A stretch of 64,000 nt of DNA from Microglena sp. YARC (GCA_022414725.1 CM039463.1:57819837-57883836); one strand, 5' to 3'. Shown: positions 11,609-23,739, counted from the first letter of the stretch. Translations and numbers: made by a program. The notes: generated by a model not told the origin, from the letters alone.

Positions 11609-11785
11609 CAACTACACTATGCGCGTAAGGGGTGGTTTACACTGCGTTTGGTTTGGTCCGATGTTGGTCCGATTTCGCCCTTCCCCAAAATCGACGTGTT
11701 TACACTACAAAATTAAATTTGGTCTGGCCAAAATCGGATTTGGTCGGACCAAAGGCGAAAGCTAAATCGACCAAAAGCAAAATCG

Positions 11786-11925
11786 GGGGGGGGGGGGGGG
11801 GTATTTGGTCCGATTTTGCTTTTGGCCTGGATGTTTGTCTTACATTACATTACATTACATTACATTACATTACATTACATTACATTACATTACATTACAT
11901 TACATTACATTACATTACATTACAT
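11786..11925. repeat. Poly-G run and (TACAT)n microsatellite
   Basis: A 17-base G run (about 11786-11802) is followed by 17 near-perfect TACAT units at 11840-11925. On the minus strand the latter is (ATGTA)n. It lies about 250 bp beyond the stop of the minus-strand LINE, so it may be that element's microsatellite tail. Confidence 0.9.
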
Positions 11926-12178
11926 GTTAAAGTCTACTTGACACCGCGAGGGTGTATGAGACTCTGTGCTTTAAACAAAAATAAAAAGCACCCACAAAGC
12001 AAAAAAACCCCATTACATCAGGGGTGTGTCGAGGACAAACAAACCAAACTCCCAACCACCGTTTTGGTGGCGTAGGTATTAAACCCCTTAGAGCAGGACC
12101 CAGATCTCAACCACTTACAGTGGCGGAGGTAAGAAGCTAACAAATGAGAAGTCACAAGAAGAAAAAAAGGATAATAAA

Positions 12179-13625
12179 TTACGGTGCCACTAAGCAGTCC
12201 AGGGCTTCCTGTCTTGCTCTTCTACAAGTAGAAAGATAGTCGGCTAGGTTGCTCCAAAAAGACTTAGTGCCATTTCCATTCATAAAGGTTCTGAATGTGG
12301 AATCGCAGAATTCCACATTCCATACGGTTAAGTCGGTATCCTCATGGACATGCCTATAAATATCTGTAAACAGATTCTGGTAGCGGAGGCGAATATCATT
12401 ATAAAAAGGGCACTCAAACATATGCATTTCATCCTCAGTTTTTTGGAACCCACACATTTGACAGTGTCTCATTGAGCGAGGGATGTGTGCTCTATCCACC
12501 ACCCTCATTCTTTCTGTGTTCAGCCAATGGGAACCCATTCTAAACTGTGCTATAGAACGAATCTGATCCTGCTTATGTAAGGCGGATGTAAAGGGAATCA
12601 AGCCATTCTCATCATTGCTGTTGGCTGCGAACCATTTTTGGTATCGGAGGCGTTTAAAGCCAACCCTTCTCTCATCAGGGATGACATCGGCATTTTTGGT
12701 ATCGGAGGCGTTTAAAGCCAACCCTTCTCTCATCAGGGATGACATTGTCTCTAACTGCATTGGTGTCACTTGGGTACTTAAACCTCCATGACTCAAAAAC
12801 TTCAGACATAACACCTTCGACATCGACAGCCTCCAAAATGTTGATGTTTTTACTGGATCCTAGCTTGTGGAGAGCACAACGCAAGTCATGAACCCAGCCA
12901 GTGTTGGAGTCAAAAGATTCCTCAAGAGCCATTCTAATGAGATCCTCAGGTTCTTTATGTATGGTCTTGTTCCAGAAGCGCAAAGCTTGTTTAAGCCAAG
13001 CAAAACACAACGGGGTTCTACCCAGCTCTTCCATGATAATATTAGATGTAGTAGATTGGCAAACACCCAACATTTGTTTAAGTATACCTCTATGCAATTT
13101 CTCACAAGCATGGTCATTTGAGATAAGTGTGTTGTTCAGAATAGAAGGAGCCCACACCTCACAGCCAAAATTCAGGATAGGTTGTACAAGAGAATCAAAC
13201 AGGTGGGTGAGAATATCAATATTGTATATCTCCATAGTATGGCATCGCCTACGAAGCATGTGGTGTGCCTTTTGGGCCTTAGTGAGCATCCTAGAAAAAG
13301 CAGCTTTTGCACGATTGCTTGAGTCACCATCCACAAAGAGGGATCCCAAGTAGATAAAAGATAACTTTGTAGAAAGTTGTGCTCCATCATAGACAAATTT
13401 GTAATCAGGATCCATGCGGGCCTCATCACAGAATTGTTTGTTGAAAACGACAATCTCAGTTTTCTTTATATTCACAGCCATCTGAGTAGCCTCGCAGAAA
13501 TCTCTCAGGCAGTCAAGCATCGCTTGCATATCTGCCGGGGATTCTGCCATTATAGCTAGGTCATCAGCATAAAGTAACAGTTGCAGAATCTTTCCCCTAA
13601 GCTCAGCCCCTACGTTTGGGAGCTT
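12179..13625 (-). pseudogene. 5'-truncated non-LTR retrotransposon (LINE) reverse transcriptase
   Basis: The minus strand from about 13610 encodes LLLYADDLAIMAES, the YADD catalytic motif of LINE reverse transcriptases. Thumb-like sequence follows (IKKTEIVVFNK, FIYLGSLF, LVQPILNFGCEVW). Near the C-terminus is a zinc motif, CQMCGFQKTEDEMHMFEC, as in many LINE ORF2 proteins; it ends at 12179. A 58-bp tandem duplication (12634-12691 and 12692-12749) changes the frame, because 58 is not a multiple of three. The endonuclease and the first RT motifs are absent; the upstream end is replaced by a TCAATCTCTTCTA-type simple repeat. The clade was not determined. Confidence 0.85.
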
Positions 13626-13639
13626 GGATTGGAGGAACG

Positions 13640-13812
13640 ATTCAATTCTATCAATCTCTTCTATCAATCTCTTGAACTTCTCAATCTCTTCTATCATTCA
13701 ACTTCTCAATCTCTTTTATCATTCAACTTATCAATCTCTTCTATCATTCAACTTATCAATCTCTTCTATCAATCTCTTCTATCAATCTCTTCTATCAATC
13801 TCTTGAACTTTT
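13640..13812. repeat. Degenerate (TCAATCTCTTCTA)n repeat
   Basis: About a dozen irregular copies of AATCTCTTCTATC-type units lie at the truncated 5' side of the LINE. Confidence 0.9.
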
Positions 13813-14025
13813 TGTAAGTTTCTGTGATGAACTTTTCCGTGTATTCGTTTTTTCACTCATTTCTTTTCATACCGTCTTCTTATTTCTTGTTGCTTCTCGC
13901 CTTTCATTTTTACAGTGGGTTTGGCACAGTCGCAAGCTGAGATTATGTTGAAATGTGCCCCCAAAACTGCAAATGAGAAGGAACGTGTTACATATATTAT
14001 GAGGAACTCAACAAAATCATATAAT

Positions 14026-14032
<7 letters not shown>

Positions 14033-14081
<49 letters not shown>
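14033..14081. repeat. (CT)n microsatellite
   Basis: About 24 uninterrupted CT dinucleotides. Flanking sequence 13815-14390 has no recognised gene. Confidence 0.95.
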
Positions 14082-14084
<3 letters not shown>

Positions 14085-14399
14085 TCCTCTAAGTTTTTCT
14101 TTCTCAGAACATACCTGCACCGATGCTTCTGCGCCATGCACTATTGTTTGTGCATGGCACAGAATACCATAGAAAACAGAGTCTGGGTAGCCTCAGTGAC
14201 TTGATTGACCCCATTGACCAAACAGTTGGCCTTGCTATCCCTCGAATCCGAGTGGGCCATGAGCAATGTTACCCAACTGTGCGTGTGTGTACGTTGCTGG
14301 CTCTACACCGAGCACCCTCTCCATGTAGGAAGCTAGCAGGTTACTCTTGTGACCTGATGCACCCATGGTGCCAGGTTCCCATCTGGCCGTGCCGTGTTC

Positions 14400-14780
14400 A
14401 TGTCCCAAGATCTGGCAAGGGAGACTAGGGAGGAATTGAAGGAGAGAATGAGGGAGGAGAGAGATAGGGAGAGGAGGGAGGAGAAGAGGCTGTATGAGGA
14501 GAGGAGGCAGGAGTTGAAGGATGAGAGAGATAGGGAGAGGAGGACAGAACGGATGGAGATGCTGTCACATATGTCAGAGATGAACCGTCAAACCACTGTC
14601 CTGATTGCTAACATGTTCAGTGGGGGCAATTTGATGATGGGTATGAACCAGCCCATTCCTGGTTCCTCCACCCCACATAATGGGGTTGGAATGATGGGCC
14701 CCACGATGTCCACTCCGCTGTCCTCCAGTGGGGTTGCCATGGGTGGGGGGCAAATGGGCAATCCCATGCTGTTGGGATGA
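14400..14780 (+). CDS. Charged coiled-coil protein, possible transposon accessory protein
   Basis: 126 residues from the ATG at 14400. Residues 1-55 are almost entirely Arg/Glu (REEKRLYEERRQELKDERD), a long single alpha helix or coiled coil. A hydrophobic patch (LSHMSEMNRQTTVLIANMF) and a Gly/Met/Pro-rich tail follow. The pattern resembles the C-terminal ends of Myb/SANT-type accessory proteins of Harbinger transposons. No DNA-binding domain is visible upstream in frame, so this is only a suggestion. It lies within the inverted-repeat patchwork, which supports a transposon origin. Confidence 0.4.
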   Translation: MSQDLARETREELKERMREERDRERREEKRLYEERRQELKDERDRERRTERMEMLSHMSEMNRQTTVLIANMFSGGNLMMGMNQPIPGSSTPHNGVGMMGPTMSTPLSSSGVAMGGGQMGNPMLLG

Positions 14781-15168
14781 TGATGATGGGTGGCGCCCCA
14801 CAGGCGTACAACCAGACGTACCCTACGAGTTGTCCATTCATGCAAAACATGAGCCAGAACCTCCCTAGCTAGATGGCTAGATTGATTTGTGTTGCACGTT
14901 GTTGGCACCCTACTTGTGCGGTACATACCCACGAGAGAGATTGTCACTTGTCACTCGTCGTATTTCCTAGGTAATAAAACGTATGTGCTTTAATTTAAAT
15001 TGTTACACTATTTCCACTTGGTACCTCATAAGATGTTCCCACTTCCCAGCAAGCGAATTGTTACATTATTCCCCCCATAGACTTGGCCACATCCCTCTAG
15101 CAAGGAACTTTAATTTGATTTGTTACATTATTGACGACTTGGTCATAAGTTTGTAACACAAGTTCCCA

Positions 15169-15398
15169 CATCTGTACTATTTCCACTATCCAGTCTCCCT
15201 GCTCCCAGCTCCCTGCAGCTTCCTGCTCCACTGCTCCAGGCAGCTCCCTACTCCCACCTCCTGGCTCCCCGCCCCGGCGCCCCCTGCAGCTCCCTACTCC
15301 CAGCTCCCTACAGCTGCTCCCCTCCAGTAATAAACAAAAGCGCACCAATTAAAAAAATAGTAGGGGGCCCTGGCGGGTCCCCTGGAGGTCGGCCCCGG
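15169..15398. repeat. GCTCC-rich degenerate repeat and right arm of the 45-bp inverted repeat
   Basis: 15195-15320 consists of CAGCTCCCTGCAGCTCC/TACTCCCAGCTCC variants. 15354-15398 is the inverted partner of 11564-11608. Confidence 0.8.
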
Positions 15399-15709
15399 CA
15401 CTGCTAAAATGGACCGGCCAACCCAACCGTTTACATGGCATATACACCCTTGTGCTAACGGTATATGCTCGTGAGCACCCTTGTTTCCCCTAAACCGTTA
15501 GGTCCACTTGTACTTGTTCCAATTAACCAGCGAGACACACCGTTGTTGTGCTAGCTGGACTCTTGATCCTACGGTTTAGTGCCAACAAGGGTGCGGCTGC
15601 CCGTTCATTTGCTCTAGCAAGCGCGCTCTGTTGGAAGTTGCGCGGAACTGCGCATATGATGTATTTCTCCCATCGCTTCAAATAATAGCTCAGCGCCGAA
15701 TGTTGAAAA

Positions 15710-16307
15710 ATGATAGATGATTTCTATCTTCCAATCTTGCTAGAGCAGCAGGAGTATGTGCTGTCTACGTTGAGAACCTCTTTGTCAAAGTGGGAGACGG
15801 CTTCAGCGAAGCCTCCAACGTATGCCCGCGGAGAGGTAGTGGCCTGCCTTTGCGCCAATCAACTGTTTTCCCCGGTCTGGTTGCTGGACCTTCTTTCTAT
15901 TTGGCGCCACGCCTACCGTGAGGACCTCAAGGAATCACATCACAAAGCATGGACCATCCCCTGTAGTGCAGCATGATCCAGTTTGGCGGATTACTTGCAG
16001 GCACACCTTGGGAGAACTGAAGGGACACATCCTATTGAGCGACCTGCTATCCTTTGTACAGGAGCCAATTAGACGCAACCAGTTCTCAGTAGGTACCAGT
16101 TTGCTGAAGCACATCAGTTCCTCTGCCCTTGGGTGTTGCAATGTTCGTCAAGCAGCAGTGGCAGCCTCCTTGGTGATGGATGCACAAGCAGTTGCTTACT
16201 TATCCGTTAAATTTAATATTGGGGGGGTCAAGAATCTATGTAGCATGGCATGGCATTATTATTCAACTGGGTGCCCTGTAAGGCTAATGAACTTATTAGC
16301 TCACTGA
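15710..16307 (+). pseudogene. Broken unrecognised frame(s)
   Basis: An 88-residue frame (15710-15976, MIDDFYLPILLEQQEYV) overlaps a 129-residue one (15918-16307) containing GELKGHILLSDLLSFVQEPIRRNQFS. They may be remnants of one gene separated by a frame shift. I recognise no domain. They sit between transposon ends, so a mobile origin is likely but not shown. Confidence 0.25.
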
Positions 16308-16510
16308 CTTCCCGAAGTTCCATGGAGGCAGGTGCAGCAACTCCCGAGGCTACAGTTACTACTTCGCAACCTGCAGGAACTACCTGTAGTAGTGCGAAAG
16401 AGCACATTTCCTTGTCAAGCACAATGCGCTGATGTAATGAGCTACGAGAGTCACGAAGAAGCGAATTATTCAAGGGGAAATCGTAGACATGCTCAAGGTC
16501 CCTAGACTGA

Positions 16511-17897
16511 CAGCTTGTTTCCAACCAGTTGGGGGTCCGGTTAAGGATTGTGTTTTGGAGGGTATAGACTCGACCTCTAACCGGACCCTTAACTGGTTGG
16601 AAACATTCCACCAGTTACGCAGTCTTTTGCATCTGTCCAGGTCAGTTCAAAATGGGTCAACGTGGCAAATGCGCTCTGCAGCACGTCCTCGCGATTAAGA
16701 CGCTGATTTCAGCGTTTATTCCGCTTCTGGCAGCTGCTGGTTGCCTTAGGATCATCAGTCCAAAATTGCGTGGCAGGGACGGTGCCCTGCTGCTGCGAAT
16801 ACATTTTGGTGAAACTGTGCGATCGATGATGAGTGTCCGGGAAAGAAAGAAAGGATGCGGGACTCCAAAGCAGCGTGATTTTTAAGAGGCGCGCGCCAAC
16901 TTCGTGACGTCACCAGATCTAATTCAACAACCGAATTTAACCGCCCCTTAACTTTCTTTAGGGTGGATTTCCATAGGGCGTGGATGGGTGAAGTACTGGA
17001 TGGGTCGCTTAATCGGTTTACTTTCGGTTACGCCTCGTGGATGGGTCATGGATGATTCGTGCATCCGTACGCAGTCGATCATCCAGTTCCCGCCAGTGGA
17101 AATGCGACATGGATGGTTCCGCAATGGCCGGGTGCCATAACTTGCGCTGGAGCTATTGCTGCACGGCAACTTGTCGTCAGGGGAATGATCGCCTGGCCAT
17201 CCACTGTGGCTTAAATGCCGAAGAATATAAGGAAGAAGAATGTCTCGGGTTTTCTGTTCCTCGAACCAGATCTGACGCAATTCGAAATCTCGGGAATTGA
17301 AACTAGCAGAGGGAGGTCACAGATTTCGAGAGGTCAAACCAGAAGATGGAAATGAAATTAGCTGAGGGAGGCCGCAGATTTCGGGAGGTCAGACTGAGGA
17401 AGGTCGCAGATTTCGGGAGGTCAAACTAGCAGAGAGAACTGGTATAGGCCACAGGGGTAGAGGCAGGTCGCTAGCAAGACCGGCGCCGGCCTGCGCCGGC
17501 CTGCGCCGGGATGCGCCGGAAAGTTTGCGACTCATCCAGTCTCATCCAATCCACCCCTCGGTCGAAGGCATGGATGGATTTTGCCACCTGGATGGGTCTC
17601 GTGGATGGGTGTTTCGTCGGTACAATCCGTACAAATACGAATCATCCAGGGGCTCTGTGGAAATGTAAGGCCTGGATGGATCGTCGGTTGTTCGTACTTT
17701 TCGACCCATCCAGACCCATCCACGGCCTATGGAAATCCACCCTTAACGGCGGGGGGTTGCGCCGTAGCACTAACCGGGACGGTTGGTCTTTAACTGGACC
17801 TCAACTTTTTGTGTTTCGGACCAAACACCGGTTAGCGCCGAAAATAACGAATTTAACCGCCGCTTAACCGGACCCTTAACTGGTTAGAAACAAGCTG
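16511..17897. mobile_element. DNA element with CAGCTTGTTTC inverted ends and TGA duplication
   Basis: The left end CAGCTTGTTTCCAACCAGTT and the right end, its inverted version with T for the second C, are followed by GGGTCCGGTTAAG on both sides, giving about 36 bp of inverted repeat. TGA flanks it at 16508-16510 and 17898-17900. A second inverted copy of the left tip lies at 16587-16611. No transposase is seen. The 3-bp duplication would fit Harbinger or CACTA superfamilies. It contains the nested element 16961-17742. Confidence 0.75.
16961..17742. mobile_element. Nested 782-bp MITE with TTA target duplication
   Basis: The ends are inverted repeats GGGTGGATTTCCATAGG(G/C)CGTGGATGGG. TTA is duplicated at 16958-16960 and 17743-17745, as in PIF/Harbinger MITEs. 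The interior is filled with GGATGGAT/ATCCATCC motifs and has no gene. Confidence 0.8.
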
Positions 17898-17900
17898 TGA

Positions 17901-18661
17901 GTCCACAGGAGAGGAGGGAAACGACAAATGAAAACGCCGCGTCCACAGTCCGCAACCCTAAGATACGTACGCAAAAAAGTGCCCTCAGAGGTAATCCGCC
18001 CTCGACGGGAATCGAACACGAGTCGGAAAGAGTTCAGGCCAGTCAGATTAACCGGCAATTTTGACCGGCGTTCTTGGAAAATTTGATGATTTAAAGATGA
18101 GAAGATTTGACGATATCGCGTAAGTATCGCATAGATCTGTCCCCCTTAGGGGACCGACCAACTGGTGCGTGAAACGCGCATTTTTTTCAAAGGCAAGTGT
18201 GCTTTTTTGACAGCGCGCAATTTTTTAAAGGCAGCTGCGCGTTGGGGGCTGTAGAGTAATTGGTCTTAGTACAAAAACGTTACAACTTTCAGGCTTGAAA
18301 AACAAGTTTCACACCTATGTATATGTGATCAAAAGCAAAACCGCTAGCAAAATCGGATCACAATTTTTGTCTCATTGTCTCATTGGACAGATTTTACTGT
18401 CGATTTAGCTTTTGGTCCGATTTTTGTCCGATTTTGGCCCGGACCAAAATCAGTCCCCAAATCGGACCAAAAGCAAAAGCTAAACCAAACGCAGTGTAAA
18501 CCGCCTCTAAGAAAATGGAGGTAAATAGTGTAGGCGAAAAATCCCCAAAACGATTGAAATAAATTTACGCCATTGAAGTTGGCGGATTTTTCGAAACTGG
18601 GGGGCTCCATTAATTGGCTCTAGTTACGTATTGGCGGAATATTTGATTTAATTTCTTTCCA
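17901..18661. other. Non-coding stretch
   Basis: It contains the right end of the GGTTTACACTGCG inverted pair (about 18330-18507, with repeated GGTCCGATTTTTG motifs). No gene is recognised. Confidence 0.6.
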
Positions 18662-19075
18662 TTCAAACCAGATTCATGTGTGAGTCAAGAGGAAACACAG
18701 AGCAGACCAGAGTTGGATGAAAATAAATGTTGCAATCATGTTACAATTCAGAGTCTGGTGTGGCAGATTTTATAGCACCTAGGGTCCTAGGTTTACTCTA
18801 CCAACAATCACTAAGCCTCAAGGCCGATCGACCATACTATTCAAAACAGATTCAGGTGTGATTCAAAAGGAAACACAGAGCAGCCCATAGTTGGATGAAA
18901 ATAAATGTAACAATCGAATTCGGAGTCAGGTACTCAGGTACGGTATATTTTTTACCACATAGGTTTATTATGCCAGCAAACACTAAGCCTCAAGGCCGAT
19001 CGACCATGCGATTCAAACCATATTCAGATGTAAGCCCAGAGTTGGATGAAAACAAATGTAGCAATGGTGTTCAAT
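18662..19075. repeat. Three degenerate copies of a ~175-bp tandem repeat
   Basis: CAGATTCATGTGTGAGTCAA-like sequence, then AACACAGAGCAG and AGTTGGATGAAAATAAATGT, recurs at about 18668, 18845 and 19017. AGCCTCAAGGCCGATCGACC occurs at 18811 and 18985. It lies beyond the 3' end of the H4 gene. 19076-19570 holds no recognised gene. Confidence 0.8.
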
Positions 19076-19578
19076 GGTCTGATAGTCGTTTGAATATAAT
19101 TGGAACCTTGAGGGTGTTACAGCAGTGCAGTGTATTGAAGTGAACCCCGCCACAATGTTGACGGACGGCCCTAGTTCCAGGGGCTCCCTATCTTGGCCCA
19201 GGCACCAGAATTGGCGGGTCCCATATAGAATTGGCGGGTCCCATCCGCCATTCACACGCCATTTTCTTAGGCGCACACCTGCGCACACGGTAACATGGGC
19301 AGTGGCCTTGTTAGCCACCAATTCGGGTATATTGTTTCAAATAAAGAGGCTGGATAAATGCACCTAGGCAAGCAGGGTGAATATCCCTTGTATTAACTAG
19401 GTGTATTATAATGTGCAGTGAATCCAACACTGCATTTTGTGGCCCCTAATCTGAACTGGTAGATGTCCACACACTATGTGCCTATGATAACCCAACTGGA
19501 ATGATGGGTCATGAACTCATGAATACACATGGCAAGCTGCCCAGGTTGGTGCTGGCGAAAATGTACGTTCTTGATGGT

Positions 19579-19594
19579 GGTGTTCAAAAACACC
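19579..19594 (-). terminator. Histone H4 3' stem-loop
   Basis: On the minus strand this is GGTGTT-TTTG-AACACC, a 6-bp stem with a 4-base loop, 44 bp beyond the H4 stop. It has the size and loop type of the histone mRNA 3' stem-loop recognised by SLBP. The same palindrome follows the H3 gene. Confidence 0.9.
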
Positions 19595-19638
19595 GATTGT
19601 TGGGGGTGAAGGCAAGTGCGGCTTGTTGATGGGCTTGA

Positions 19639-20001
<363 letters not shown>

Positions 20002-20020
20002 TCAATGCAAGACGTTTAGG

Positions 20021-20028
20021 TTTTTATA
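20021..20028 (-). promoter_or_regulatory. TATA box of the H4 gene
   Basis: TATAAAAA on the minus strand, 71 bp before the H4 start codon, at a normal spacing for a short 5' leader. Confidence 0.7.
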
Positions 20029-20411
20029 CGCATGGGTCAGGGCGCAGCTGTCGATCAGTTGTCTTCAACTCGCTCTCGCGACTGCTGATCCGACGCCGAT
20101 CCTGCTGATCCGCACCTCTCCTCAGGAGTCGGAAGTTGCGACCCCCAAACCCCAACCCTTGTATCCAAACCTATAGGCTGGACCAGGATTACCCGTATTT
20201 CTATTTAATTTTGTATATCCTATGTGAAGAAGGATACATCCCCTTGGATATGGTTTGCAGTTAGGACCTTTTACAAGTAATTTAATGTCCTGTTGCATGT
20301 CCATCCTTCTGTAAGCTGAGCCTTCTCTCCCCATGCCCCAAATGGAATGTAAATAGGATATTGACATTGCACATACGCCACTAGACTATAGCTTTAAAAA
20401 ATGAAAGTGAA

Positions 20412-20699
20412 CGGACCAAGTTGCAACCTTTGTTTGGGTAGCCACATGGCATGTTTGGGGCATGCATGGATTACACATACATGATAGGTAGAGCTGCCAG
20501 ATGTGTGCCTTGGGCCACACACTTGCTAGTATGTGCCAGATTACCCTACCTAAGCAGCCCTATTTGGGCATACCAAGATTAGAATCACACATGGTGTCCA
20601 TGAGGCATATCCAGACCTCCCCGCCCACATTTGTGTGTACTCAATGCACCCCCCAAGTATGCCATGTGGCTACCTAAACCAACCTTTCAACTTGGTCCG
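20412..20699. mobile_element. 288-bp MITE-like element in the H4-H3 intergenic region
   Basis: Ends CGGACCAAGTTG...GGTAGCCACATGGCAT are inverted at the other side (ATGCCATGTGGCTACC...CAACTTGGTCCG), about 45 bp each with few mismatches. No coding potential. I could not identify a target duplication. It lies inside the shared histone promoter region. Confidence 0.7.
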
Positions 20700-20869
20700 A
20701 TGACTTCACCATTTAAACGTCGCATCCCGGTTATAGATCACCAAGCGGGGCCGGCCCGAGCGCCGATTTCACGCGACCACCGTGCCTGGCCTTAGACACG
20801 AAGAAAACTGAGAGGGTAGAGGACACGCTCAGCCTAGGCTGTGCAGAAATGGTGCGGTATGGAAGATGA

Positions 20870-21436
<567 letters not shown>

Positions 21437-21467
21437 ATAAAGTTGCCTAACCTCATGAGAGACAAAC

Positions 21468-21483
21468 GGTGTTTTTAAACACC
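21468..21483 (+). terminator. Histone H3 3' stem-loop
   Basis: GGTGTT-TTTA-AACACC, 31 bp after the H3 stop, preceded by ACAAAC and followed by ACCTG. It is the same palindrome as behind H4. Confidence 0.9.
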
Positions 21484-21484
21484 A

Positions 21485-22027
21485 CCTGTATCAACCATCT
21501 CATTATCTAATGTGTTACCTGTTGAATGAACCTGCCTCCTTCAGTCCCCTTACCCTGGTAGTTCAACACGTACGTATCTGCTTGTGAATTCTTCTCCAAT
21601 ACATGCATTTCAACGCACTCAGGTATGTTTACGGTATTAAATACACGTTGTACGAGAGCCTATTTGACGCCATGAGTTCTCAGTGGGAGGCATTAATCTT
21701 GGGAACATTAGTGCTCGTGCTGGAGCAGCCAATAATACTAAATCAGCCGGCAGGAGGTAGCATCCTCTACGAAAAGTCGGTTCAAACCGGACAATTAATT
21801 CTGAGTATAGGACGTACTTACGTTTATGACAATAATTTTTAGCGATTTATTTAGTTTTGTTTGTTTTTTTTCTTAGCACCAGGGAGGGGGGGGGGGGGGG
21901 GGGGGGGGTCAGCCCTCATTTGTTTTTTGCCAACTTTTAACTCAGGTCTCCAAATGAAATTCTGATATCACCATGAGTGGGCCTTGGTAAGTCCAATTGG
22001 CACTTTGGACCTCGTGCAATAAGTATA

Positions 22028-22073
<46 letters not shown>

Positions 22074-22330
22074 ATACCAACCGCCTCTAGCGGCGGCAAA
22101 GGGTAACTCACTTGGGCAACCTGGGGGTGGGGGTGGGGGTAGAAGTGGTTTTTGACTATCACGCGATCCCTGCACTACAAATCCGAGGACGCCATTGTGT
22201 GCGCCATACTGTACATCCCCCTGAATCCATATCTATTTTTTTGAAGGGGTATTTATATTTCAGGGGGGGGGGGGGGGGGGGGGGGGGGTCATCCCCCCTC
22301 GGGTTTTTTAGACTGGACGTTTGCAGTTCT
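21485..22330. other. Gene-poor stretch with long poly-G/poly-C tracts
   Basis: Homopolymers: G at about 21886-21908, C at about 22029-22073 (over 40), G at about 22262-22288. The short frame 21603-21842 (MHFNALRYVYG) has no recognised domain. Long homopolymers make the consensus here unreliable. Confidence 0.75.
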
Positions 22331-22339
22331 TTTTTACTC

Positions 22340-22440
22340 CTGCAGCTGGCAACAAAAAAAGCACGAGGAGCGCTTCGGCCACTAAGCAGAGTGCTTTTGA
22401 AACTGGTGGTGTCAAGAAACCACACCGCTGTATGTATGTT
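22340..22440 (+). pseudogene. Histone H3 pseudogene fragment
   Basis: QLATKKAR is read at about 22343-22366. [11 protein letters not shown] is read in another frame at about 22398-22430. These correspond to residues around 19-26 and 31-41 of H3, with a frame shift between. It is a degraded partial copy about 900 bp downstream of the intact H3 gene. Confidence 0.75.
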
Positions 22441-22582
22441 ACAGTCCAGGACTCCAGGGGTAGGCCCAATAGGCTAAAGGAACTTGCCCAACCGTGTAGG
22501 AAGGGTTTAATAAGAGGAAGCACTAAAGAACTGGACCCCTAACAATCGTTAAGCAGCCCAAGTCGCTGAGGTGAGCAGATGA

Positions 22583-22828
22583 TGTTATAGACCGGATTAT
22601 ATACCGACTACTGAGTTGCTCAGAGAAGTCAGTGTGTAGTCCCTGCCCTGCTCTGCACTGTGCCCGTGTCTGCATGATCACGTGCACCGCCGTGCAGTAC
22701 TACTGTTCTGCCACCGGCTAGTATATCATGCCCGCATCTGCGGCATCCAGTTATCAATTATCTACTGTAACTATCGACAGTTGCTACTATCTCTCAGTGT
22801 CTGCAGTCTCACACTTTTCAAGATACCA
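22583..22828 (+). repeat. 5' LTR of the copia element
   Basis: About 245 bp shared with 27685-27933, with scattered substitutions and indels. The leader and gag region from 22829 to about 23790 is degraded; only FVYDGTDFKSWD-like gag sequence near 23490-23525 is suggestive. Confidence 0.75.
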
Positions 22829-23739
22829 AAGGTTATGGTTAGCCCATTCATCACGCACATTGATCTATCGTGCTGGTAATCTTGCTGTGTAGCAAGTCAT
22901 CTCGCCGAGACCCAGTTCCATTTGCCGCTACTAATCTGACGTCCGCAGCGCTGCTACATCCTCTGGCCATGTCCGCCTGCCGCTGCTGAGGAAAGTCCGC
23001 ATCTTAAGTCCACCATTTAAGAGAGCAAGTCCGAGCTGCAAGTCTCGGCCCTCTGTGTCTCAACATACGACTAACACCAACGATAATTGAAGATCTCGAG
23101 GAGAGTCTTCAACGTAACCGAGAAGGTTTGCCAGTGACAACCCCCACGCTCTGCCCTTTCGGCATTTGAGCCCATTTTGAATTTCTGAATTCAAATCTCT
23201 CCACCAATCACCACCACCCTGCACCCAACTCCACCAAGACTGCGACCTACCATCGCCCCCATCTCTATTCCTCCTTCGTCCCCATTCCTAATTCTCCAAC
23301 AACACTCTCTTGACTACGATCCCTTATAACCTGCGACCAAGACAGTGCTATCTTCATCTTGCCCCCTCAATTCGTAGATCTGGCCGACAGGCCATTCTAT
23401 CAAATGATGGGGTAGATCGCCGATGACCTTGACGCCATGCCCCGGCGCCATCCCTTTCCTAGACTTGACCCCTCCTGGAACCGACCCTTCGTCTATGATG
23501 GGACAGATTTTAAATCCTGGGACATCATCATGAGTTCATGACTTCCAAGATCAATGGTATGATCTCCCCTATTCCCTCAGTGCACATCAACGAGCACCAA
23601 TCCAACATTTCAACCCAGGCAGCACATCTGTCCTCCACATCAGGTGGGGTTTGCCTAGCATCCTTCACAATCCTGAAGTACCTGGATCCATCCATCAGAC
23701 ACAAAGTCAACTACCTAAGTTCAGATCCCACTGCTAGCT

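Larger units (their letters stand above)
11629..18507. mobile_element. Possible DNA element bounded by GGTTTACACTGCGTTTGGTTT inverted ends
   Basis: The left end (11629) reads GGGGTGGTTTACACTGCG. The right end (18507) is its inverted counterpart GAGGCGGTTTACACTGCG, and both continue TTTGGTTT. TAA flanks both sides (11626-11628 and 18508-18510). Sub-terminal sequence at both ends is rich in GGTCCGATTTTG/CAAAATCGGACC motifs. The 3-bp TAA duplication recalls PIF/Harbinger elements. The 6.9-kb span includes a LINE and other elements, so it is either a large composite or two separate related ends. Confidence 0.5.

Noticed and set aside
12867..13559. Plus-strand frames within the LINE
   Set aside because: Antisense of the reverse transcriptase; no independent motif.
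22829..22850. Primer binding site of the copia element
   Set aside because: GGTTATGGTTAGCCC follows the LTR, but I could not match it convincingly to a tRNA 3' end.
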